The notes under the pieces: generated by a model | Databases searched by the model: none | What the model was told of the DNA's origin: nothing | What the model saw: only the letters and a program-made list of their open reading frames with translations | In this document: in pieces, positions 22,601 to 31,984 of the stretch | How the letters are laid out: each line of letters opens with the position of its first letter | How positions within the stretch are numbered: the first letter of the stretch is position 1 | Made by a program: the position numbers and the translations under genes | NCBI RefSeq assembly: GCF_000003815.2 | Contig: NC_049997.1 | Span: 16,293,189-16,357,188 of the forward strand | Source: Branchiostoma floridae | Taxonomy: Eukaryota > Chordata > Leptocardii > Amphioxiformes > Branchiostomatidae | Direction of reading: 5' to 3' | Length of the DNA stretch: 64,000 bases

Positions 22601-25600
22601 CTCGTCGACTTGGTATCCATGAATACCAATCTTGAATATCCCTATCTTTAAAAACAACGGATATAGGCTACCTTACAAATAAAGATGAACTAGGAACAGA
22701 CCTAGGGAATAATATTATTGACTGTCTACGCCACATTTACAAGCCGAGCCCGGCTGGGCAGTTTTCAAGAACAAAAAATATGATATAAAAGACACCAAAT
22801 AGCAATCACACGACACGTTAAGAAAATAGTCGTGGGCATCTTTTTTGTATATTTTTACGTACACATTTCTATTTTTAGTTTCTACAAACAGCCCGGCCGG
22901 GCCCGGGTTTAAAAATGTGGCGTTAGCCGTACATGTGCAAATTTCCCCCGTATTTTTATCTTCAAGGGCCGTGCAGCGGATTTGCGGACCACTAGTGCCG
23001 GGACTGCCGGCACTGTTGCCCGAGAGAGACTGGGACTTGCTCCCCTGACAGTTACAGCAAATTGTCCGTACTGTGGGTACCGGACAGAAGTTACTGACCT
23101 TTACAAGGGTCATGTAGAGCAGGTAAGAATCTAATAGCATATCTTTAACACCATACATAACAAAGACCAAATATTTACGTCGATGAATGTGAGACATCCT
23201 TGTAATGCCTACGTCACATTTCCTACACGGGGCCCAGCCGGGCTGTTTGCGGAAAAATGAGGAAAGTTTATGCCAATAAATATGCACTTGTAAGGCATGC
23301 TGTTGAATTATTTTTGATCCATTTTTTGGTCTTTGCTGTCGTACTTTTCGTTCCCCAAAACTTCCCGGCCAGGCCTCTGTGGAAATTTGACGCTAGCCTT
23401 GTAAAGCTAAGGGCACAACCCGCCGTACGTGCAATTTGCCCATACGTTTTTTTGGGAGGCCACGTCCACCACGTATTTCTGAAAACGTTCAGGCAGTACA
23501 GGGCAGGCGCGTCGCCCGCACTGGCACGTACGGGGGGCGAATCCTCAGCCCGATGGCACGCAAGCTTTTGCCACTGGATATGATAGTAGAAACGGTCAGA
23601 CGTTTGAGATAGAATCGACTATTTTTGTCGGTCAGATCTGTTGTAGACTTTTTTTTATATACCTTTACCCAAATTTGTCTTCTTTGCATATCAATTCACA
23701 GTTCGGGTATAAAACGTGATCGTCAACAAATCTGCTCAGAGTCACTGACAAAAGGTAGTAAATGTTATTTGAAACGTACGACTGTTTCCAAAATCATATC
23801 CAGTTCCTAAGTACGTGGATGAAGGTTGCACACCCAGATGCCATGGCGCCAAAAAGCAACAAACCTCAATCAACTTTGATACGATTTAGGAAAAGGTCAG
23901 ACGTTTCAGATAGTATCTGCTACTTTTCGTACGTTCTATTTTGCAGACCAAACATTTTGCTCGTGTCTGAAGCTGTTTTCCTCCACTTCACACTCATGCA
24001 TGGTGGCTTGGGGTGAATAGTGGCGAGTTCTTATTCAACATTCAAATGTTGTGACAAAGAAACTTTATGAGTAAAAGTACAAGATCACTCTTTGGCCCAA
24101 CTGAAAAGATTCAACATATCTGTCTTAAGTTAAGGTGCGTTCACACCTGCGTATATATGAGGCGCGTATGGGAGTATTTACCTCCACCAGGCCCCACAGG
24201 TCGTTGGAAAAATAATAGAAATTGGACAACTGTAAACAGGTAACATGTCAGACGAGTTAGCTTGGTCGCTAACCATACGTCTCGGTCAGCTAACTCATCT
24301 GGCATGTTATGTATCTATATTTGTCCAATTTTTACTATTTTCCACGCGACCTGTGGAGCCTGGTAGAGACTAAGAGCTTCATACGCACCTCAAGCGGACT
24401 TGAATATATACGCATGTGTGACCCCACGTTTACACCATGGACTACACTGGTATTCAATTTTCAAAAGCACTGCCATTTCCGAAACAAATACAGTTGAACT
24501 TTTCGATTTTTATTACAGGCAGGCGGCCATGAAACCGAGAAAGGCGGGCCAATCCGCGAGGAAAGTGCACAACTTTAAAACATCTACTCTTCCCATAAGA
24601 ACGTCTGTTGCTCTGTTTAGTGTAGACTAGACTTTCTGTGCATTGTACATTCATAAACGCCCTCTAGCGAAGGTTTTTTCAAAGTGCACTAAGTAAACCG
24701 TAGTTTAGCCTTTTAACAATAGATCAGAGACACGTACAGTTTCCTAGCAACCATGTTACCTCAGATTTCCACCGAACGTTTCACGTAGGGTAGTCTTGCA
24801 CCTGTTAACACAAGCTAGGAAATTAGTATTGACAGACGCCGTATGGTACATTTCACTGTCAAATTACTAATATTGGGAGTAAGGTAATGGCATATGGGTC
24901 AGGAAGACTGTAATATAGGACAGTTTCAGTAACTCATGGGAGGACTATTGGTTCTTGTCCCTAGTCCACGACCTCATTTATGCTTTTCTACAGTTAAAGT
25001 ATGTGGCCAATATTGTTGACCATCGGAATTCCAAATCGACATGTTTGTAACTCAAATTCAGCCTTCAAGAAATGGCACGTACTAGGTACCGGTAGACAAA
25101 ATTCAGCTGGCCCAGGTACAGTCCAGGTCCAGAGTATCAGGTCCAGGTCCGGACCTGAACCTTTACCTAATCATCTGTGAAAACTTGTGAATGAGCAATA
25201 CTCAAAACCAGGGTGGGTACTGGTACAGAAAATTCAGGTGCAGGTACGGTTCAGGTCCAGAGGATCAGGTCTAGGAGCAGAACTGAATATCATATTTGTA
25301 TTTAAGAAACTTAGGATATTAGGTGGTATTTAACCGAGCCAAGCCGAGGCGAGACTGGAACAACCCTCTCGTGCGTCAGTGAAAGACTGCCAGTCCGTAC
25401 ATGTATGTATGTAAGGATATGTAGCCTAGGGTATACTTTAACGTTAGTTCAACCATGTAATGAATCAAAAACCTCAATGCAACCATATACCTCAGCCTTC
25501 ACCGAACACGTCACTTTGATAGGTAGTCTTGCACCTGCTAAGCAATTAGTGGCGACAGAAGCCACATGGTACACTTCAAGTTCACATTTATAATTTCTTT

Positions 25601-28600
25601 TTCTTGTAGTACTGGAAATAAGGTAATGACCTGTAGACAGGTAGACTGTAGTATCAGGCCGATCCAGTAACTCCTGGGAGGACGCTTGATTCTTGACATA
25701 AGTCACGCTCCTCTCTTCTTGTTTTTTTTTTTACAGTCAACGTATGAAGCCCATATCATTTAATATCGGAATTCCAAATTGATAGATTTCCAACTTCAGA
25801 ATTTATCCGTTAGCAAAGGACACGAACTCTTTCAGGGTGACCTTCCTGCTCTGATCCTTGATCTCCAAAGTGTGAACCCAATAAGGGAGGAACTGTAGTT
25901 GTCACGTACTCCCCCTAATTTCTGCCAGTCAGATTCTCTTGATAATTTTCGAGGTGAAACTGTGGAACCGAACCACGTTATAGAGTGTTTTGATTCCGAT
26001 CACCAATTAATTCTTGCATCCGTCTAAGTTACCAAATTTTGGAAGTTTTGGGGGAGTTATTGCCCGAACCAATGCGGGGGGGGGGGGGGCACGAGAACTC
26101 TCTATCCCGTACGTTACTGGAACAGGCAGTCCGTTTGTGAATCTGATGTCTGAAGGAGGATGGAATAAAGGAAGTCTCTGCTGAAACTGTCGAGCCCGAG
26201 CCTTCATTCCTGTGATCATAGCAGGTAGGCGGCCTTCAGGACTCTGTCCGGGGGGTCGTCGTGAGGAAACTGGCAGCCCAGCACACCTGTCGGCAACCTT
26301 ACATGTTTGAAGTGAAGACTGCAGACTAACCGTGCCTTGTACACTCAAAATCTCCCTCTAGCGGAAAAGTTTCAAAGTGCAGCTGTAGTGGCGCAGTCTA
26401 TATGTATAACATTCGTTTGCCCTTTCAACAGTAGGTCATCAGAGACATGTGCAGTTTCCTAGCAACCATGTTACCTCAGATTTCCACTGAACGTTTCACT
26501 TAGGGTAGTCTTGAACCTGTTAACACAAGCTAGGAAATTAGTATTGACAGACCAGACGCCGTATGGTACATTTCACTGTCAAATTACTATTTCCATTTTA
26601 GTATTGTGAGTAAGGTTATGACCCATGGGTCACGAAGACTGTGATATGAGGCAGATCCAGTAACTCCTTGGAGAACTCTTGCTTCTTGTCATGACTATAG
26701 TCCACGCCATCACTTATTGCTTATTTAAAGATGAAGTATGAATATTAATGACCGATTCCAAATTGACATGTTTGTAACTTAAATGCAGCCGTCAAGAAAG
26801 GACATGATCTAGGGGTGGGTACCGGTACAAAAAATTCAGGTCCAGGTACGGTCCAGGTCCAGAGGATCAGGTCCAGGTCCGGACCTGAACCTGATTGTGT
26901 GTGAAAACTTACGAGCGGGCTATACTCAAAACAGTGGTCCATTTCGCTACAAAGGAATCTGTCTTAATGGAATATCAGACTTGTACTGGTGCTAAATTCA
27001 TATATCTATATGTAAACAACGCTATATATGCGAACACCGTGAGTGGAGAATTCGAAGAACTGGAATAAAATGTATGATAATTCTTGACAATGTTTCTCGG
27101 GTTTCTCAATTCTTTGGTACTACAATAGTATCGTGTTTATTTGATGTTGTATTTAAGTTCATCCAACAGACAGATCGTTTTAGCTGAACCTTATTTGATT
27201 ATTTCTAAGTTTGTCTATCAGCCACATGTCACTCTGTTATTTGATTCCTTGTTTATTTTCATGTAGTTATGTCTTGTGTTCAATAGACAGGTTGTTTTAG
27301 TTGACTTATAACCTTGTTTGATTACTTCTAAGTTTGTATGCCAGCTACACGTCACTTTGTTATTTGATTTCTTGTTGTTTTATTTCACGTCGTTATCATT
27401 ACCTCTTGACTTTGTTATTTAGCGTTTTGTAGCCATGTATGTGTGTCCTTATTTTGTTTATGTAAATGAGGAGAAGACCTCGATAAGCAGGGTCTGCTTT
27501 CCGTCTCTCTTTAAAGAAATGTGAATAAAAAAATAATAATAAAAAAATAGTATCGTGGGTTCGTGTGGCGTAACGGCAGAATGTTCTTATCAGAACCAAG
27601 TGGTCCCGGGTTCCGATTCCATCATGTCATCGACCTTGTGCCCTTGAAAACGGCGCTTTGCTGGACCCGTTCTAAACTCCACCCAGGTGTAAAGATGGGT
27701 AAATGAGTTTGGTTGGTAAGGTAAAGTTGTGGAAGAAGAGGGATGGGCTCTGCCTTCTGATATTATTCGTGCCTCAGACATAGTGGATAACAACCTATGA
27801 GCCCCTACGGCCTAAAACAAAGGGACGACCTGTTCTTTGTATGTGGCACTGTTAAAATTAAAGTGCAACTTGAGTGTCAGTGCCGCATTGTTATCTCCAA
27901 GCAGATCCTACAATGGCATAGGATAGTATCAAACTGGCCAAGGAGTGTAGTCAGCCAAGAGGTGCCCATTTGCCATGTATCGAAACACACTCCTAGGCCG
28001 GCTTCACTCCTGCTAGCTTTTAATACTATCTTATGCTACCGTAGGATCTACTTGGAGATTACCACATTGCACTTTTCTGTCTTGAATCAAATAAAAAGAA
28101 AAGGCAATCCTATAATCCAACACATAGAGATTTGCAGACTACAATATCTTTCAAAGATTCTATCACGAATGGCATTGTGTTTTATCAAGGTGAAAAATAC
28201 GGGTGACACCACCTTCAATTTCACCACATTACTACACAACTACTTCCGGGTCGACGACATTAGTGCGGTGACTGTTTCCGGTATGCAGGGTTTGGAGTAC
28301 ATTGACAAGGTCAGAGTCATGACAATCTTGTTTTGACATTTTCTGAGTTCTAATCCTAATTCTAAGTCCTAATTGTCCAAGAAAATTTAGTTTTCGGCAG
28401 CGTTCATGTACGTTCATTCTGTAAACACATGAATAACTCACGAATTAATTGACATGATATCTGGTATGCTGGTAGGTCTTTATACTAGACCTTGAGATAA
28501 TTACATTTTGGCCCAACTAGCGGCTTTTTATCTGTACTGCATTGGAACCTCTGGTTTTGTTATCTCGAGTATTGGAAATGCTTTGGTCGAGATTTTTGTG

Positions 28601-30584
28601 TGCTAGATAGCTATCGATTGTGTATTATGCTTATTGTTTTTTGTCGTACACGTGTTGACTTTTGTTTGGTTGATGCAAGACTACTAGTATTTTATCTTAG
28701 GCGTAGCAAATAAATTAGTATGTCTAGTTTAGAGTGAAAGAGAATGTACGCATCACATGTATTCTAAACGTACACATTGAATAACAAAACGCCTATTAAA
28801 TGTAGTTGCGCTCAAGAATAAACGTACATACGGAATGGAAGATGTTGACTTATGTGATGGTTTACTGCATTTTCCATCTAAAAATTCAGACGCGAAACTT
28901 CGAGAGGTTTACAGAGAGTCGTGAGCTGCTGACAGTAGGGGAGTTTGTGGATTCCATCTACATCAACACGCCGTCCAGTCACGTGATTACTGGTGGGTAC
29001 ATAATGCACATGATTGTTCAGCTCCAAGCAGAAGTGAGCGTAAAAAATCATAACGCTATCACTGTCAGAGAATCTCAGCGGTCGGAAATCGTTGCGTTAT
29101 TTCACCCAACATCTGCTTAGAAAGCAGTGCTGGTACCCTTCTATGACTATGCTGCATAGTAGAGATGTACTTATAAAGGCAATATCATACAGTACAATGG
29201 TTAAAAATTGACTGCTTCGTATCCGTGGCACTTTAAAGTTGAAGGTTGATGTCAATTAAGCTGTGAACAACTGAGTTGGCACATACAAGCTCATTTGTTG
29301 ACATATCCACGGAACTTGTATTTATGTCCGTTTGTTTATTTGTGAATTTGTTACATGGGTCATAAAATCTTCTTCAGCCCTGAAATATGTTGAAGGAGAT
29401 GTAGACTCAGTCACGTTTTGGACCGCATCCTTCACGCTGCAGCAGCGCCACTTGTTCTACTTCGTACTGCAGCTAGGTGTCGCTGATGCACTGTGAATAA
29501 TGCGGCCAAGTTCATATCCCCCTCATCACCGGTCTATCGTTAACTCAGCTGGGGAAAATATACTTTAGGCTATGTCTAAACCAGCGTCTCTGTGCCTGCC
29601 ACCTTCTTCAAGTCGTTCGAAACTGTGACTGCTTCTACTTCGTACTGCAGCTAGATGTCGCTGCTACACTGTGAAGAATGTGGTCCTAAACGTGACTGAG
29701 TTCATATCACCCCTCATCGCTGGCCTATCGTAAAGCTAGCTAGTGAAAATGTACTTTAGGCTATGTCTAAGCCGACGTTTCTGTGACTGTCACATTCTTC
29801 AGATCCTTCCAAACTGTGACTGCTTTTACTTCGTACTGCAGCTAGATGTCGCTGCTACACTGTGAAGAATGTGGTCCTAATCGTGACTGAGTTAATCACC
29901 CCTCATCTCTGTTCTATCGTAAAGCTAGCTAGTGAAAATGTACTTTAGGCTATGTCTAAGCCGGCATTTCTGTGACTGTCTGTCACCTTCTTCAAGTCGT
30001 TCGAAACTGTGACTGCTTTTACCTCGCTCTGCAGCTAAGCGTCGCTGTGACACTGTGAAGAATGTGGTCCTAAACGCGACTGAGTTCATATCACCCCTCA
30101 TCGCTGGCCTATCGTAAAGCTAGCTAGTGAAAGTATACTTTAGGCTATGTCTAAGCCGGCTTTTCTGTGACTGTCTATCATCTTCTTCAGATCGTTCGAA
30201 ACTGACTGCTTTTACTTCGCCAGGTGTCGCTGCTACACTGTGAAGAATGCGATCCCAAACGTGACTGAGTTTATATCACCCCTCATCTCTGTTCTATCAT
30301 AAAGCCAGCTGGAGAAAAACATATATGTTGTATGCAAGGAACTTTGTTTACGCTGCTTTCTTAACGTTTTAGGTATAAATGGCGGACGCACCCTACGAAT
30401 GGACAAAGAAAACTTTCCAGACACGGTTGTTTGGAACCCCTGGGAGACCATGAGCCCAAACTTCCCGGACCTTGGGAACGACGAGTACCTCTCGTTCATC
30501 TGCGTGGAGGCAGGTCACGTGGTCAACCCCGTCACGCTGACTCCGGGAGAAGAGTTCACGGCTGTCCAATTACTGACGTTATAG
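16687..30584 (+). CDS. Glucose-6-phosphate 1-epimerase (D-hexose-6-phosphate mutarotase)
   Basis: Six exons join in frame: 16687-16888, 17457-17557, 18163-18294, 28190-28309, 28890-28992 and 30373-30584, giving 289 aa. The family interconverts alpha and beta anomers of glucose 6-phosphate in the cytosol on a galactose-mutarotase-like beta-sandwich. Family blocks seen: VHFHGATVLSWKV (33-45), PIRAGIPIAFPHFG (64-77), THGFAR (84-89), LLHNYFRVDD (159-168), DTVVWNPW (236-243) and FICVEAGHV (261-269). The likely active-site residues Arg66, His85, His161 and Glu265 are present. The N-terminus is uncertain. Residues 1-29 look like a signal sequence (basic start, IYILVTTVFLYAGG), odd for a cytosolic enzyme, and an acceptor-like tttgtctcag ends at 16773. 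The true first exon may therefore lie upstream, with this exon starting at 16774. Intron 3 is 9.9 kb. Confidence 0.9.
18475..18680 (-). mobile_element. tRNA-derived SINE, minus strand
   Basis: On the minus strand a good B box, gggttcgaatct, is followed by body phrases (gggaaaggccctt, ccacccagatgtaaag, gaggtaaaaggcagtggaagg) matching other copies. It lies in intron 3 of the epimerase gene. Confidence 0.65.
19440..19700. repeat. Dispersed duplicate, copy 1
   Basis: The ordered phrases ccagtgtggta(g/c)actggtac, caactta-type tttcacttct, ctagtgtcac, ggctacaac and gcgcgct...atttacttgc recur in the same order at 20930-21230. The two copies are diverged and about 1.5 kb apart in epimerase intron 3. 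Confidence 0.6.
20110..20451. repeat. GA-rich purine tract
   Basis: About 340 bp of almost pure purine on the plus strand (gagaga, gacagaga and a run of G), with occasional C. The long frames through it on both strands are compositional artefacts. Confidence 0.9.
20930..21230. repeat. Dispersed duplicate, copy 2
   Basis: Partner of the 19440-19700 segment, same orientation, sharing ccagtgtggtacactggtac and the downstream phrases. Confidence 0.6.
21540..22271 (+). promoter_or_regulatory. GC-richer stretch, possible promoter / 5' UTR
   Basis: This stretch is richer in G, C and CpG than the AT-rich intron around it and has no dispersed-repeat match I can see. It ends at the ATG of the candidate nested gene. 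It could be a CpG-type promoter for that gene or an alternative start for the epimerase. This rests on composition and position only. Confidence 0.3.
22272..24578 (+). CDS. Candidate small Cys-rich gene nested in epimerase intron 3
   Basis: Three possible exons join with phase 0 at each border: 22272-22394 (ATG start, donor gtgaga), 22967-23122 (acceptor tatcttcaag, donor gtaaga) and 24519-24578 (acceptor tttattacag, ends TAA). The predicted product is 112 aa. Exon 1 is Cys-rich (CYKLLVTCTQTCSNAHC, then EFSSC). Its C-x4-C-x6-C spacing faintly recalls zinc-binding AZUL-type modules. Exon 2 holds CPYCGYRTEVTDLYKGH, which fits the first three ligands of a C2H2 zinc finger (C-x2-C-x12-H). I do not recognise the whole protein. 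Exon 2's upstream flank lies in GC-rich repeat sequence, exon 3 is weak, and no polyadenylation signal was found. It is transcribed in the same direction as the host gene, if it is real. Confidence 0.3.
22738..22906. mobile_element. Inverted-repeat element with GCCCGGC arms
   Basis: gcccggctgggcagttt...caagaac on the left is mirrored by gtttctacaaacagcccggc on the right. Similar GGCCCAGCCGGGC and CCCGGCCAGGC blocks recur at 23228 and 23363, so several related palindromic units are clustered here. Confidence 0.5.
23423..23547 (+). repeat. Dispersed repeat, copy 1 (partner at 59594)
   Basis: About 120 bp (ttgggaggccacgtcc, acgtatttctgaaaacgttc, gcgtcgcccg, ggggcgaatcc) is nearly identical to 59594-59713 on the same strand, about 36 kb away in the TBK1-like gene. 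Confidence 0.8.
24134..24425. mobile_element. Long palindromic MITE-like element
   Basis: The ends ggtgcgttcacacctgcgta and tacgcatgtgtgacccc are near-complements. The arms continue inward (ccacaggtcg/cgacctgtgg, attggacaa/ttgtccaat, cagacgagttagct/agctaactcatctg), so almost the whole 290 bp can fold into one hairpin. It is non-coding. Confidence 0.8.
24650..25165 (+). repeat. Locally triplicated segment, copy A
   Basis: The phrases cctctagcg, cagtttcctagcaaccatg, acctcagatttccaccgaac, tagtcttgcacctg, atggtacatttcactgtc, aactc(a/c)tgggagga and atcggaattccaaat occur in order, ending in the GGTCCAGGTCC repeat. The order recurs in copies B and C. Confidence 0.75.
25445..25830 (+). repeat. Locally triplicated segment, copy B
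   Basis: Most diverged copy. It keeps acctcagccttcaccgaac, tagtcttgcacctgctaa, atggtacacttcaag, taactcctgggaggac and atcggaattccaaatt in the same order. Confidence 0.7.
26345..26945 (+). repeat. Locally triplicated segment, copy C
   Basis: Closest to copy A: cagtttcctagcaaccatgt, ctaggaaattagtattgaca and ccgtatggtacatttcactg are all shared. It again ends in the GGTCCAGGTCC repeat (26812-26895) and the gaaaactt tail. Confidence 0.75.
27560..27805 (+). mobile_element. tRNA-derived SINE
   Basis: The tRNA-like head has a box A-like tggcgtaacgg and a box B-like gggttccgattcc (one extra base). It is followed by the body: gtgcccttgaaaacgg, ccacccaggtgtaaagatgg, agagggatgggctctgcc and ggataacaacc. 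This is the fullest copy of the family in the window. It lies in epimerase intron 3. Confidence 0.8.
27886..28066. mobile_element. MITE-like element, family member 1
   Basis: Inverted ends ttatctccaagcagatccta and taggatctacttggagatta. Inner arms include ggatagtatcaaactggcca and a diverged complement. It shares ends and inner phrases with 31831-31984. It lies only about 120 bp before epimerase exon 4. Confidence 0.8.
29430..30320 (+). repeat. Tandem repeat, about 190-bp unit, about 5 copies
   Basis: The landmark actgcagctag(a/g)tgtcgct occurs at about 29466, 29644, 29835 and 30028, with a truncated version at about 30221, giving spacings of about 178-193 bp. Each unit also has cactgtgaagaatg, atatcacccctcat and ctttaggctatgtctaa. 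It fills most of the last epimerase intron and ends about 50 bp before the final acceptor. Confidence 0.85.
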
Positions 30585-31830
30585 GCGTTTCCACGTGACG
30601 TCATGGTCACCATCTTGGTTGGTTAAACCTGAAAGAGTCACCAGTCAACACCACAGACATGCACTCGTTACAGGTTTAAACTCATTTTTAAACTCTGACA
30701 GCTTCCGGTCGCCATCTTGTTTCCGGTCTATTTTTCCAAGGCCGCAGTACCGTCATTAATTACTCAGGTCAGCGCTTCAGTACCATAGAGTTGCTAAATA
30801 ATGAAGGCACTGAACTCTCCCGTATTTGCTGATGAAAATATCTATTTCTTCTAGCAAAGTGTTAGTGCATATAAAAATTTAAACTTAACTTGAAACTTTT
30901 AGGTTTCATTATACAACATGGTGGACTAGCCCTACGTCATAGTCACGTGAGTGCGAACACCCTATAACCGCGCCACAGTTCGGAACAGTTGCGAACTGCA
31001 AATGCCAGCACTGTCCAATTCCACTTAAACTATGTGTTTTACGTCATGGGTACGTACGTTCGAGGCCAATGATAAGTACAGTCTAGGGCGAGTGTCTGCA
31101 ATCAAAACTATGAATATGCTCAGAATGCGAACAGTTCAGTTTGCGGAGCCTATCCCCCACGTTTATCTTGTGGTTTATCCCCTGTGTGATATTGAACTTG
31201 GCTCGTGACACAGAGGACTAACCCATTACACCCCAGGTATCGGATTGCAAAATGATATGATTTGGGGGTCGTGATATAGCAATGAGAGGAAAATCCAAAT
31301 AGTGAAATAGGAATAACTGTTATGACTATATGTATAACAAATCTGTATATCTAATACGTAATGTCTGTATGTCTTCGATATATTTTGCTGCCAATTATTT
31401 TTTCTTATTTTTTCATCAAGTCAAATAACGCTTCGTTTGTTGTATTACATTAAAATGACTTTAGATCTGTAACTGAATATTTCACGTGTACATGTTTTCT
31501 AGCGCTTTCAGTGGGTAATATATAATGGTAGGTTGTCTTAGAAGAAAGGTCAACATTCACTGGAGCACCGTTGTGTCAACGAAGCTGAGAAAAGCAAGGA
31601 AAACACCATTTACCACTCTAAATTGCTGTATTCATGTTCCGAATCCGTGTGGCGTCAAGCTAAGAGGCTTTTCAAGCACGCAGCTGTTGACGTCTGTTAC
31701 TGATACACAATGTCTGGAAAAGTCCCAACAGCACCAAAATAGCACAGGGGAACGTTCAATAGAGAAATACTGAGTGTCTGCATGTTCTTTTATAAATACC
31801 TGTGGTAGCAGCGAGCTTTAACAGCTCGAA

Positions 31831-31984
31831 CCTCGTAATCTCCAAACAGAATCCCGGTGGCATAAGATAAGATCAAAGCTGGCCAAGGAGTATTCCCGTC
31901 TAAAAAGTATACGTATAACGTTATACTCCTTGGCCAGCTTTGATACTATCTTATGTCACCGGGATTCTGCTTGGAGATTACGGG
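31831..31984. mobile_element. MITE-like element, family member 2
   Basis: Near-perfect palindrome: the left arm has cgtaatctccaaacagaatc, cggtggcataag and aagctggccaaggagta, and the right arm has the complements in reverse order. It is the same family as 27886-28066 and better preserved. Non-coding. Confidence 0.85.

Noticed and set aside
22715-23287. 190-codon minus-strand frame
   Set aside because: It runs through palindromic GC-rich repeat units and opposite the better-supported plus-strand candidate exon 2; no family recognised.
27797-28189. Upstream extension of epimerase exon 4
   Set aside because: The frame crosses a MITE and is AT-rich; the acceptor aag at 28189 joins exon 3 directly into the conserved family sequence.
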